Assembly (NCBI RefSeq): GCF_029625315.1
Contig: NZ_CP121110.1
Location: 4,101,001 to 4,165,000 of the forward strand
Length of the DNA: 64,000 nucleotides
Direction: 5' to 3'
DNA from: Flavobacterium ginsengisoli
GTDB taxonomy: Bacteria > Bacteroidota > Bacteroidia > Flavobacteriales > Flavobacteriaceae
A program made the translations under genes and the position numbers. Shown one piece after another: positions 49,415 through 59,552 of the stretch; position 1 is the first letter of the stretch; every line of letters starts with the position of its first letter. The notes under the pieces are model-generated. The model did not search any database. It was not told the DNA's origin and saw only the letters and a program-made list of their open reading frames with translations.

Positions 49415-49785
49415 AATGGATTGATTATGGTTTAAGATTAATGAATGATTCGTTTTTTGATTGATGATTGAAACTTATCAACTAAAAGATATTCAGAAAG
49501 TTATCTCGAAATTACGATTTTTTTCATGAAATAAATTTAGGCTCTAAAATGTTAGACGAATGATTTGCGATTTGGTTTCAGGATTTAGCTAAATTTTTTA
49601 TTTTTTTTCAGAATAAAAAAAGTAGAGCACAGACCAAGTACTATAAAAGTAGGCCTATGCTCATAACTAACAAATATTTTCAAGCAATATTAAGATGTCA
49701 AAACTTTACTTATAAACATTAGCAGAAGGATAAATAAATTTAGCATGTTTTCAGATTAAAGTTAATATCTGATTGAAGTGGAAAA
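49415..49785. other. Gene-free region between two serine hydrolases
   Basis: 371 AT-rich bases. It presumably holds the promoter of the hydrolase reading left from 49414. I see no convincing reading frame, terminator or repeat. Confidence 0.4.
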
Positions 49786-51293
49786 TTATTTTGTTTCGAT
49801 ATCGACTATTTTTCTGCCATTTTCTCCAAGATAATGAACAACAATATTTTCGTAAACTTTGTAACCATCATCAACATTGGTAAAAATGATTAAACCTTGT
49901 TTCGTCTTTGGCAGTAAAATAACAATAGTCTGAACACCTTGATCTGCGCCACCATGCGAAAGAGCGTAGTTTTCATTTCCTAAATCATAAATTTCAAAGC
50001 CTAAACCAAAGTATTTGTTTTTTTGGTCTGAACTTGATGCGAAATCATGTCCTTAAAAACTTTTTCACTTAACCCTTCACCGTTCATTACGCTCGATAAA
50101 AATCTACCATAATCTTCAATCGTGGTCAATAAATCGTCTGCTGCGTTTGCAGATTTATTTTTTGTCGGTTCATAAGCATTGCCGTTTTTGTCAAAATTGA
50201 CTGCATATCTCGAAAGATCTATTTTATCATTCCAAATTAATTGAGAATCGGTCATATTTAAAGGTTCAAAGACTAATTCTGAAGCCAATTGATCTAATGT
50301 TTTGTGGAATTTTTTCTCTACCGCTTTTCGCAGATATTCAAATCCTTCTCCAGAATACTGGTATTGAGTTCCGGGTTTAAATTTGAAATCTAATTTTTTA
50401 GACTCATTAAAAGACCTCCAGTTAGGAAAACCCGTTTGATGGCTCAAAACAATTCTCGTGGTTAGTAATTTTAAATTAGGATCTTTCGCAATATCAGGAT
50501 CGATCCAATATTTATAAAGCGGTTCATCCAAATCCCATTTACCGGCGCTTACTAATTTTAAAACAGTTATGGCAGTTACAGGTTTGGTTAACGAAGCCAC
50601 ATTCCAAATTGTATTATATGGTGCTGAAACGCCTTTTTTGAGTTCGCCAAAAACTTTTACCTGTTTTAGTTTTCCGTCTGCAATAATTCCAATTCCCAAA
50701 GCTGGAACATTATTTTCTTTCAGCCATTTTTCGGTTTCCAGATCATTGTCAAAAAGATTTGATATGCCAGCAGTAGAACTTGTCATTTGATGATTGTAAC
50801 TAAGTGATCTTGCTAATTTCCATTCTTTATTTTTTAAAAGCCATAGATGAGTAAATTTGGCAAAACTTCCTGCTTGTTCTGCATTTCCAGCAGCGCTTTC
50901 ATAAAAACGATGCGTTCCCATTTGAATCGCACCGTATAAAATGCCGTTTTTGTATAAAGGATAAATCTCAGTACTTCCGTCTATTAATTCTCTTCGATAA
51001 TTATATTTTCTTGTTGGAGAACAGATTCCGCTTTGAAATGTTTTTAAAAATCGTGCTTTGTCGGAAATGCTGTCTTTGTCGTGATAAAATTCAAAATCTT
51101 CTGTGTAAAGATTTTCAAATTGTTTTATATCGCAGGTATTAAAGCCAATATTGAAAAGAAGACTGTCTTTTGACATAATGGTTTTGTATAAAGCAGAATT
51201 TTTAGCTTCTTGAGAAAATCCAAATTGAATTTGGATAAATAAAATTCCAACTAAGAGATATTTTAACTGAAAAAAAGATTGATTGATTTTCAT
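49786..51293 (-). CDS. Serine hydrolase with N-terminal NTF2-like (DUF4440) domain (frameshift at 50018-50024)
   Basis: The chosen start is the ATG at 51293 (MKINQSFFQLKYLLVGILFI, a signal peptide). The frame is lost at a seven-T tract (50018-50024). One added base continues it to a TAA at 49786, recovering YALSHGGADQGVQTIVILLP and 502 residues. Residues about 30-150 are NTF2-like (NLYTEDFEFYHDKDSISDKA, FTHLWLLKNKEWKLARSLS). From about 185 it is a beta-lactamase-type domain with SxxK in VASLTKPVTAITVLKL and YSG in QYQYSGEGFEYLRK. The HGG box lies only in the recovered part. An unusual but clear domain fusion. Confidence 0.85.
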
Positions 51294-51369
51294 TTGTAAT
51301 TGATATTGATTGATGATACAGCAAAAGTAAAGCAATCAAAACTCGTAAAATTGTACAAATGCGAAAAAC

Positions 51370-52164
51370 TTATCTTTTATGAGAAAGAAAATAAGAATCG
51401 GGATCGAAAGTTTTTGGAGTAGTTTTAGTTACGTCTTTAAACTTTTTGATAAAATGCGACTGATCAAAATATTTATTGTAAAGCGCAATATCAGTCAGTT
51501 TTAGTTTTTCTAAATCAGAATTTACCATTTGATCCACTGATTTTCTAAATTTCAAAATCTGAATGTATTTTTTAATCGTTAATCCAGTTGCAGTTTTAAA
51601 CTTAATCTGAAGCAATCGTTGTGAAGATTTTAATGCTGTACTGATTTCAGAAACTGAAATTTCATCTTCACGAAGTCGTATTATCTCGCAAATTTTTTCA
51701 ATGGTATTTTTTTCTGAATTTAAATCAGACAAAGTTTCAAAGTAGGTATTTATTATATTTAATACAATTTCGATATTAGAATTGGTCTGAATTTTAAAAG
51801 GAAGTTCTGTAGCATCAATTTTAATAATTGAGTCTGTAAAATTGCTTAAATCGTATTTTGGAAACATTGAAAGCGCCCAAGTGTGAAGCTGAATAATGGT
51901 AACTTTAGTTTTAGGATGTATATTGACCAAAACTTTATTAGTCATTTGCGAACAAAAGTAAACACCTTCGTTCATTTGATATTTGGCTTTACTGGTATGA
52001 ACTTCAATAGAATTTCCGGTTATAAGAGCTAGATTAAAACAGCCATTTGGCAGAGCAAGTTTGTTTTCGATTAGGCTTTCGCCGACGCTATTATCGAGAC
52101 ACCAAACTTTATTGACAAACCGTTCCGCTTTTACGGTTACATAATGTTCTGAATATAGTCGCAT
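51370..52164 (-). CDS. AraC-family transcriptional regulator
   Basis: 264 residues. An N-terminal sensing domain of unknown ligand is followed by a C-terminal pair of helix-turn-helices (about 165-255: EISVSEISTALKSSQRLLQI, LTDIALYNKYFDQSHFIKKF, KTTPKTF). It lies 76 bases upstream of the DUF4440/serine hydrolase gene on the same strand and diverges from the DUF1254 gene, so either may be its target. Confidence 0.88.
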   Translation of the reverse strand: MRLYSEHYVTVKAERFVNKVWCLDNSVGESLIENKLALPNGCFNLALITGNSIEVHTSKAKYQMNEGVYFCSQMTNKVLVNIHPKTKVTIIQLHTWALSMFPKYDLSNFTDSIIKIDATELPFKIQTNSNIEIVLNIINTYFETLSDLNSEKNTIEKICEIIRLREDEISVSEISTALKSSQRLLQIKFKTATGLTIKKYIQILKFRKSVDQMVNSDLEKLKLTDIALYNKYFDQSHFIKKFKDVTKTTPKTFDPDSYFLSHKR

Positions 52165-52361
52165 TTTTTTTAGATTGATTTGTCAATTTGATTTCAAATT
52201 TAGGTTAAAAAGAGAATGATGCAAAAATGAATACCCATAAAAAACAGGTTTCATTTTATAACTTGAAACCTATTTGAAGATGGCAAGTGGCTAATTTTGT
52301 ATGAACTAGATTTAAATTTGATTGGTATTTTATCCCTAATTCAAGTTTAAATCTAATTATT

Positions 52362-53846
52362 ATGAAAAAAATCATTCCTTGTTTGTTTTCATTATTTCTT
52401 CTTGCAACGGCCTGCAAGAAAGAAATCAAAGTAAATAATGAAAGCGTTTCTGCAGATTCTTCAAATGTAGATGGCTATGAGTTTGTTGGTGGATATCCAA
52501 CAGAGGCAACTATACAAAAAGCATACGATGATGCCGATCTTAATCGTGCGATTCAGACCTATAAATTTTTCTATCCAACCGTTTCTGGGGCAGCAATTGG
52601 TCTAGGAAATCTTGAAATAGGAGTAAAGGCCAATTCCGTTTTTGGAACATTAGATACAAAACCAGGTCAAATAGGGTATACATTAAATTCAGATACACCT
52701 TATGCACCAGTAGTTTTAGATTTATCCAAAGGTCCTATGGTTGTCGATATTCCTACAGGTCCGCTTATTGTTGTTGCCATGGATATTAATCAGCGTTGGG
52801 TTGCCGATATGGGAATTCCTGGACCAGATGCAGGAAAAGGAGGCAAACACTTAATTCTTCCATTTGGCTATAAAGGAACAATACCCTCTTCTGGATATTA
52901 TGTTTGGCATGCTTCATCTGATAATCTAACTGTTGGCGTGCGTTCGCTTCCTGTTGGCGGAGATGTAAAAGGAGCGTTAGAACGCTTAACAACAGTAAAA
53001 GTTTATCCGTTTAATAAAACTTCTGATTGGAAAGAACCAACATGGCTTCAATTGACTGACAAACCGCAAAATACTACACCATTAAAATATGAGACAACTT
53101 TTAAGTATTGGGAAGTTTTAAAAGAAATTATCGATCGTGAACCATCTTATGATGGATATCGCAATTATTATGGAGAATTGGCAGTTCTTGGAATTGCAAA
53201 AGGAAAGCCTTTTACGCCAGATGAACGTATGAAAAGCATACTTTCAAAAGCGACAAAAATTGCTAATGCTCAAATGCGTGTGCAATCGTTTGCCGATCGC
53301 CGTCCAGATCGTATAGTTTGGAAAGATCGACAATGGGAATGGGTTGGGCTTCGTCCTGAAAATGGAGATTTTAATACCGAGAATTATGTTGATATAGATG
53401 CGAGAGAAACATGGTTCTACCAAGCAATTGGTGCTTCTCCAGCTATGTTTAGACGTCAGGAAGGTTCAGGATCTTTATATTGGTTAGGATTGAAAGACAA
53501 TACAGGAAAATATGTTGATGGAAGCAAGACCTATAAACTTACACTCCCTACACCTGTACCTGCAAAACTTTTTTGGTCTGCTACAGTTTATGATGCCGAA
53601 ACAAGAAGCCAGATTGCTACAGACCAAAATAAAGCGGCACTTCGTTCTATGTTTGAGCTTAAAGATAAAATAGGAGGCAAAACAGTTGATTTGTATTTTG
53701 GACCAAAAGCACCTGCAGGCAAAGAAGGACAATGGATAAAAACAATTCCAAATAAAGGTTGGTTTGTTTACATACGTATTTATGGACCAGAAAAAGTCGC
53801 TTTTGATGGAAGTTGGAAACCAGGAGATTTTGAAGAAATAAAGTAA
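52362..53846 (+). CDS. DUF1254/DUF1214 lipoprotein
   Basis: 494 residues. Lipobox SLFLLATAC. The N-terminal DUF1254 has YPTEATIQKAYDDADLNRAI and NSDTPYAPVVLDLSKGPMVV. The C-terminal DUF1214 has LPTPVPAKLFWSATVYDAET and YFGPKAPAGKEGQWIKTIPN, GWFVYIRIYGPEKVAFDGSW. These two domains are always paired in large periplasmic proteins of unknown function. Divergent from the AraC regulator and closed by a strong terminator. Confidence 0.9.
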   Translation: MKKIIPCLFSLFLLATACKKEIKVNNESVSADSSNVDGYEFVGGYPTEATIQKAYDDADLNRAIQTYKFFYPTVSGAAIGLGNLEIGVKANSVFGTLDTKPGQIGYTLNSDTPYAPVVLDLSKGPMVVDIPTGPLIVVAMDINQRWVADMGIPGPDAGKGGKHLILPFGYKGTIPSSGYYVWHASSDNLTVGVRSLPVGGDVKGALERLTTVKVYPFNKTSDWKEPTWLQLTDKPQNTTPLKYETTFKYWEVLKEIIDREPSYDGYRNYYGELAVLGIAKGKPFTPDERMKSILSKATKIANAQMRVQSFADRRPDRIVWKDRQWEWVGLRPENGDFNTENYVDIDARETWFYQAIGASPAMFRRQEGSGSLYWLGLKDNTGKYVDGSKTYKLTLPTPVPAKLFWSATVYDAETRSQIATDQNKAALRSMFELKDKIGGKTVDLYFGPKAPAGKEGQWIKTIPNKGWFVYIRIYGPEKVAFDGSWKPGDFEEIK

Positions 53847-53875
53847 TCTATTTTTAAAAGATAAATTAATTCAAA

Positions 53876-53915
53876 AACAGGAGCCGACTTTAAAAGTCGG
53901 CTCCTGTTTTTTTAG
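53876..53915. terminator. Strong terminator after the DUF1254 gene
   Basis: AACAGGAGCCGACTT pairs perfectly with AAGTCGGCTCCTGTT (53876-53908), with a T-run after it that overlaps the stop codon of the convergent GNAT gene. Confidence 0.92.
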
Positions 53916-54506
53916 ATAAAGTGTGAGAAATTGTCTTCTTTAGTTTTCGCCCACTCATCCAATATAATACTAAAATAAACGTCATCTTTACTTTTTCCTT
54001 CAGAGTCAACATAATTATTTCTGAAAATTCCTTCTTTAACAGCTCCCAATTTTTCAATAGCTTTCTGTGATCTTTTATTCTCTAGATCTGCGCTAAATTG
54101 TATTCTTCTAAATTGAATTTGTTCGAAACCAAAATTAAGCAGTTCAAATTTACACGCTTGATTTAAGCCCGTTCCTTGAAACTCTTTTCCGTACCAAGTC
54201 CAACCAATTTCGCATTTTTTGGCTCGCGTGATTTAAGTAACCGTATCGTGTGCTTCCTGCAACTTTGCCTGTAGCTTTATCAATAATTAAAAAAGGATAA
54301 CAAATTCCGTCCGCTTTTTGTTTTAATGTACTTGAAATATAGTTTTCAAAATCTTGATCGTTTCGAACATACATTCCCATATATTTCCAGATATCATCAT
54401 CAAAAATGATTTTCTTGAGTTCGATATTTCTTTCACTTTCAAAAGGAATTAAAAGAGCTTTTTCATTTTCTAAAATAATCTCCGATTGTAAAATTTCGCT
54501 GTTCAT
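53912..54506 (-). CDS. GNAT acetyltransferase, RimJ/RimL type (frameshift at 54222-54227)
   Basis: Plus-strand GCTCGC (54222-54227), repaired to GCTGC, joins GYLNHA to AKKCEIGWTWYGKEFQGTGL and NQACKFELLNFGFEQIQFRR, giving 197 residues ending KEDNFSHFI. The acetyl-CoA loop (YGKEFQGTGLNQ) and the ENKRSQKAIEKLGAVKEGIF segment are typical of the RimJ/RimL group, which acetylates ribosomal protein N-termini or small molecules. Both lie in the part that the frameshift hides. Confidence 0.85.
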
Positions 54507-54722
54507 GAATTTTGTTTTTATTGAATGAATTAAATAGAAAACGAAATTAGTTGTTTGATTTTTTTAAATAAACTAAATAAAATAACAATTTGTTATATTT
54601 TTAAAATCAAGAAAACTGAAATAGCCTTTTCAAATCACTATTTGCGAACAATTTGTTCATTTATTTTACGGCTCATGTATTATTATTAGTTATTTTTACG
54701 ACCCAATATTAGATTTTCCTCG

Positions 54723-56066
54723 ATGCAAACTTCATTAAAAATTGCTGTTGTTGGTTCTGGACTTGTAGGGTCGCTTCTGGCAATTTATCTTAAAAAAGCG
54801 GGTCACTCTGTTCATGTTTATGATCGTAGTCCCGATATTCGAAAAATAAATTTTTCTGGACGTTCTATTAATTTAGCAATGTCTAATCGTGGTTGGAAAG
54901 CTTTAGATGCAGTAGGTGTTGGCGATGCGGTTCGAGAAATTGCGATTCCGATGGATAAACGTGCCATACATTTGGTAGATAAACTGAACTTTCAGAATTA
55001 CGGTCAGGAAGGCGAATCTATTTATTCTATTTCAAGAGGAAAATTAAACAGAAAAATGATCGATCTTGCTGAAGAAGCCGGAGCTGAATTCCATTTTGAA
55101 CAAAAAGTTTGGGACGTTACTTTGAACGATGCCACACTTCATATTGGAGAAAGCGAAAGAGGAGAGTGGGAAGAAAGAAAGTTTGATATGGTTTTTGGTG
55201 CCGATGGAGCTTTCTCTAGAATTCGCCACAGAATGCAGCGCCAGAGCATGTTCAATTATTCTCAAGAATTTTTGAATATGGGATATAAAGAATTGAATAT
55301 TCCAGCAAATCCAGACGGAACACATAAATTAGATAAAAATTCATTTCATATTTGGCCCAGAGGCGAGTACATGTTAATTGCGCTTCCTAATCTTGACGGA
55401 AGTTTTACCTGTACTTTATTTATGCCTTTTGAAGGAGAAAACTCTTTTGAGTCGTTAACAGACCGCAAGATGGTCGAAGATTTCTTCGAGAAAAATTTTC
55501 CAGATTCTATTGAAGTTATTCCAGAATTGGCAAATGATTTCTTTAAAAACCCAACAAGTACTCTAGTTACGATGAAGTGCTTTCCGTGGACTTACGAAAA
55601 CAAAGTTGCTTTGATTGGAGACGCTTGCCATGCCATAGTTCCATTTTACGGACAAGGAATGAATGCAGGTTTTGAAGATATTACCGTTTTAAACGAAATG
55701 ATTGAAAAGTACCAAGACGATTGGAAGAAAATATTTGCTGAATATCAGATCTCAAGAAAACCAAACGCAGATGCAATTGCAGAGCTTTCGTATCGAAATT
55801 TCTTAGAAATGAGTACCAAAACGGCAGATGAAAAATTCTTGTTGCAAAAGAAAATTGAGAAAATCTTTTCAGACAAGCATCCAGACAAATGGATTCCGCT
55901 TTACAGTCGAGTTACTTTTAGTGATCGTCCGTATGCCGAAGCTTTAGCAATCGGAGATTATCAAAACGGAATTATGGAAGAAGTCCTTCGAATGGAGAAT
56001 ATCGAAAATATTTGGAACGGTCCAGAAGTAGAAAATAAAATTCTCGCTTTATTAGAACAGGCTTAA
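54723..56066 (+). CDS. kmo: Kynurenine 3-monooxygenase
   Basis: 447 residues. FAD-dependent hydroxylation of kynurenine. FAD motifs are IAVVGSGLVGSLLAIYLKKA, the DG motif FDMVFGADGAFSRIR, and VALIGDACHAIVPFYGQGMN. The SGRSINLAMSNRGWKAL region near the start is typical of KMO rather than other hydroxylases. The C-terminus is predicted helical. With kynU 14 kb away it supports a kynurenine route, giving 3-hydroxyanthranilate for quinolinate and NAD. Confidence 0.93.
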   Translation: MQTSLKIAVVGSGLVGSLLAIYLKKAGHSVHVYDRSPDIRKINFSGRSINLAMSNRGWKALDAVGVGDAVREIAIPMDKRAIHLVDKLNFQNYGQEGESIYSISRGKLNRKMIDLAEEAGAEFHFEQKVWDVTLNDATLHIGESERGEWEERKFDMVFGADGAFSRIRHRMQRQSMFNYSQEFLNMGYKELNIPANPDGTHKLDKNSFHIWPRGEYMLIALPNLDGSFTCTLFMPFEGENSFESLTDRKMVEDFFEKNFPDSIEVIPELANDFFKNPTSTLVTMKCFPWTYENKVALIGDACHAIVPFYGQGMNAGFEDITVLNEMIEKYQDDWKKIFAEYQISRKPNADAIAELSYRNFLEMSTKTADEKFLLQKKIEKIFSDKHPDKWIPLYSRVTFSDRPYAEALAIGDYQNGIMEEVLRMENIENIWNGPEVENKILALLEQA

Positions 56067-56120
56067 GTTTTTTCTAGACCGTATTTGAATAAGTAAAATT
56101 AACCTTTGTCATAAAGAAAA

Positions 56121-56145
56121 CCCGACAGATTTTAAAACCGTCGGG
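56121..56145. terminator. Bidirectional terminator between kmo and the HerA-like gene
   Basis: CCCGAC (56121-56126) pairs with GTCGGG (56140-56145), preceded by an A-run and followed by TTATTTTTT. Confidence 0.75.
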
Positions 56146-56153
56146 CTTATTTT

Positions 56154-57672
56154 TTACTTCTTTAAGAATTTTGATAAAACCCCAAAAACACCTCTTATAA
56201 AGGTAGCGCTTGTTACCACTTTCAAAACAGATTTGGTAACGACCTCTGTAGTGCTCGGTTCTGCTTTTGATGATTTCGCAGGAGCTTGCTCTTCTTGTTT
56301 TGTCTGCAGCTTCAGAAGCTTGTGCCAGCTTCTTGTTTAAAATTTCAAAAGCACTTTCGCGGTCAATTTCTTCAGCGTATTTCTTTACTAATTTCGATTT
56401 ACCGTTTATCTCGTCAATTTCTTCAGCAGACAAAACATCCATTCGGCTCATTGGCGCACGCATCATTGTGGCCACAAGAGGAGTTGGTATACCTTTTTCA
56501 TTAAGAGCAGTTACCAAAGCTTCTCCAATACCTAAACTCGTTAATAATTCATCAGTCTTATAATAAGGAGAAGTAGGATAGTTATCCGCTGTTTTTTTAA
56601 TTGCCTGACGATCGTTTGCTGTAAAGGCTCTCAACGCGTGCTGAATTTTTAATCCTAATTGAGCCAAGACTCCACTAGGTACATCCATAGGGTTTTGAGT
56701 AACAAAATAAAGTCCAACACCTTTAGAACGAATTAATTTTACTATTGTTTCTATTTGCTCCAAAAGCGCTTTACTAGCTTCATTAAAAATTAAATGCGCT
56801 TCGTCAATAAAGATAACCAATTCGGGTTGGCCAGCATCTCCCTTTTCAGGCATTTTCTGATAAATTTCAGCTAAAAGACTTAACATGAAAGTCGAGAACA
56901 ATTTTGGTTTATCTTGAATATCTGTCAGACGGATGATATTAACATAACCTTTCCCATTTTCATCAATTCGCATTAAATCGTCGGTTTCAAAAGACAATTC
57001 GCCAAAAAACAAATCTCCACCTTGTTGTTCCAATTCTATAATTTTTCTAAGAATTGTGCCTGTTGTAGCAGTTGAAATTTTTCCATAACTGGCAGCAATT
57101 TCATCTTTACCTTCCTCAGTAATATAATTAATTACTTTTTTAATGTCTTTTAAGTCTAATAAAGGCATTTGAGTATCGTCACAATATTTGAAAATAACTG
57201 CAACAACTCCAGCCTGTGTATCGTTTAAATCTAGAATTCGCGAAAAAAGAACTGGTCCAAACTCAGAAACCGTTGCACGCAGACGAACTCCATTCTGTAT
57301 AGATAAAGACATTAATTCAACGGGAAATGCGGCTACATTATAAGGTATATTTATTTTAGCATGACGTTCTGTAATAAAACCTTCTTCTTTACCTTCTTTG
57401 GCTATACCACTAAAATCACCCTTAATATCCATCATTAAAACAGGAATTCCAGCATTAGAAAGTTGCTCCGAAAAAACCTGAATTGTTTTGGTTTTTCCTG
57501 TTCCAGTTGCACCCGCAATTAATCCATGGCGATTTAAAGTTTTCAGCGGAATTTTGACATGTGCCTCTGCAATTGGCTCACCATCAAGCATTGCGCCTCC
57601 AAGTATAATGCTGTCTCCCTTCGAGGAATACCCCGTATTTATATCAGCAATAAAATTCTCTTTTTTATTCAT
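56154..57672 (-). CDS. HerA-like/DUF853 ATPase (frameshift at 56302-56307)
   Basis: Plus-strand GTCTGC (56302-56307), repaired to GCTGC, replaces an arginine/cysteine-rich false tail with KQEEQAPAKSSKAEPSTTEV and ends GVLSKFLKK, for 505 residues. Walker A GATGTGKT is at 54-61, Walker B is LVIFIDEAHLIF, and an Arg-finger-like LRAFTANDRQA is near the C-terminus. DUF853 proteins are FtsK/HerA-fold ATPases of unclear role, possibly DNA translocases. No nurA nuclease gene is adjacent, unlike defence-associated or archaeal HerA systems. Confidence 0.88.
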
Positions 57673-58054
57673 GTTTTTATTTGTAATTTAGATTGTTATA
57701 TGAGTATTGCTTTGTTTTTGGGCACTTTTTATGTGGTTTTTTTTAGTAAGAAAAAGCTTTTTTTGATTGAAAATTTAATAAAAAAAAAATTCGCAGACTT
57801 TTTAAGAAGATATCAAAGGAATCTTTGAATATTTACTAAAACGTTGTAATTTTTCTAATTATCGTCCTTTTTTTTGTTTTATCTAAAAAATGATGATGGC
57901 AATTTAATGAGATATTTTTTAATTTGAAGTTAAATTTCGGTCAATTAAATTAAAAAAAGTTTTTTTATTTAAACTAAACGTATAAATTTGCTCCTCTACA
58001 AGTTAAATATAACTAAAAAATAAAAATTATTTAAAACTATTAAAATTAAAAAAA
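57673..58054 (+). other. AT-rich regulatory gap upstream of exbB
   Basis: 382 bases, very AT-rich, between divergent genes. A -7 match, TAAATTTG (57983-57990), is the best promoter candidate for the exbB operon, leaving a leader of about 55 bases. Otherwise no repeat or reading frame stands out. Confidence 0.5.
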
Positions 58055-58880
58055 ATGGCAAACGTTAAAGTTAAAAAAGAAAGCACTTCAAATGGCGGAG
58101 GAATGATCACTGGAATCATTATTGTAGCGTGTATCTTAGTAGGGGTGTTTATTTGGAAAGTAATCATGGGGGATTCTGCGAACTTCGAAGGAGGTAATCC
58201 AGAAACAGGACATCCAATCAATACATTAGGACAAGTATATAAAGGAGGTTTCATCGTACCAGTATTATTAGGTATGTTTTTAATGGTTGTTGTTTTTTCT
58301 ATTGAAAGATTTATTGTTATCGGTAAAGCTCGCAGGAAAAACTAACCTTGACAAATTCATGAAAAGCGTTCAAGGTAGTATTAAAGAAGGAAACATCGAA
58401 GCCGCTATTGCTTCTTGCGACAAACAACAAGGTTCAGTTGCAAACGCAATTAAATCAGCTTTAGTAAAATACCAAGATGTTAAAAAAGAAGGATTCAACA
58501 GCGAAGAAGCTTCAGAAGTAATCCACAAAGAAATTGAAGAGGCAACTTCATTAGAAATGCCAATGTTAGAGAAAAACATGACTATTATCTCTACTTTAGT
58601 ATCTTTAGGTACATTAGGAGGATTATTAGGAACTGTATCTGGTATGATTAAAGCGTTTGGTGCGTTAGCTTCTGCTGGTACTCCTGACCAAGCTGCTCTT
58701 GCAACAGGTATTTCTGAGGCACTTATCAACACTGCAACAGGTATCTCTACTTCTATCTTAGCAATTATCTCTTACAACTTCTTTACTGCTAAAATTGACG
58801 ATTTAACTTACTCTATCGATGAGGCTGGTACTACAATCGTGAATACTTACAGAAAATTCAGAGGAAGTTTAAGACAATAA
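58055..58880 (+). CDS. exbB: ExbB/TolQ-type proton channel subunit (frameshift at 58328-58333)
   Basis: GCTCGC (58328-58333) repaired to GCTGC joins IERFIVIGKA to AGKTNLDKFMKSVQGSIKEG, for 274 residues. Three membrane helices: GGMITGIIIVACILVGVFIW, then GFIVPVLLGMFLMVVVFSIE, then TLGGLLGTVSGMIKAFGALA and the GISTSILAIISYNFFTAKID channel helix of the MotA/TolQ/ExbB family. It drives TonB with the proton gradient in the inner membrane. First gene of a seven-gene operon. Confidence 0.94.
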
Positions 58881-58921
58881 TTAATTTTTGATTTTTTATC
58901 AAAAAAATAAAATAAAAGATA

Positions 58922-59533
58922 ATGGCTAAAATTAAAATGAAAAAGAAGTCTACATCGACAGATATGACTGCGATGTGTGACGTAGCGTTCCTTTTGCTTA
59001 CGTTCTTTATCTTAACCGCTACTGCTAAAGTGCCAGAGGCATTACCTGTAGATATGCCTGCTTCCGTTGCAATAAGTAAACTGCCAGATACCGATTTGGC
59101 TATTATTACAATAGGAAAAGGGAAAGTATTTTTTGACATCAAAGGAAGAGAAGTTCGTAAAAGAACTCTTGAAGGAATGGGTGCAAAATATGGTATTGAA
59201 TTTTCAGAAGAAGATAAAACCAAATTTGCTCTTATGGACGATTTTGGTGTGCCAATTACAGGTTTAAAGCAAATCATTGATATGAAAGCGGCGGATAGAA
59301 CCAAAGCAAACCAGCCTGGAATTCCTTTGGATTCATTAGATAATCAATTAAAAGAATGGCTTCTAATCTCTAGAAGAGCTACAATTGATTTGGATGACAA
59401 AGAATTGCAGATTGCGATTAAAGGAGATGCTAAAGAAGAATATCCAAGAATTAGAAAAATTATGGATATTTTGCAAGATCAGAAAATCAATTCCTTTAAC
59501 TTAGTTACAGGTAAAAGAGGAAGAGACTTTTAA
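58922..59533 (+). CDS. exbD: ExbD-type biopolymer transport protein 1
   Basis: 203 residues. One N-terminal helix with the conserved Asp (STDMTAMCDVAFLLLTFFIL; the Asp in the helix pairs with the ExbB channel), followed by a periplasmic domain. It is longer than E. coli ExbD (141), with an insertion (KTKFALMDDFGVPITGLKQI) common in Bacteroidota. It follows exbB by 41 bases. Confidence 0.92.
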   Translation: MAKIKMKKKSTSTDMTAMCDVAFLLLTFFILTATAKVPEALPVDMPASVAISKLPDTDLAIITIGKGKVFFDIKGREVRKRTLEGMGAKYGIEFSEEDKTKFALMDDFGVPITGLKQIIDMKAADRTKANQPGIPLDSLDNQLKEWLLISRRATIDLDDKELQIAIKGDAKEEYPRIRKIMDILQDQKINSFNLVTGKRGRDF

Positions 59534-59552
59534 TTAAAAAATATACACTAAG

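Noticed and set aside
47920..51293. Beta-lactam resistance genes
   Set aside because: The SxxK hydrolase fold is shared with peptidases and esterases, and the added domains argue against a dedicated beta-lactamase.
56154..57672. HerA-NurA type defence system
   Set aside because: No nuclease, SIR2 or other defence gene flanks the ATPase. DUF853 is widespread as a single gene.
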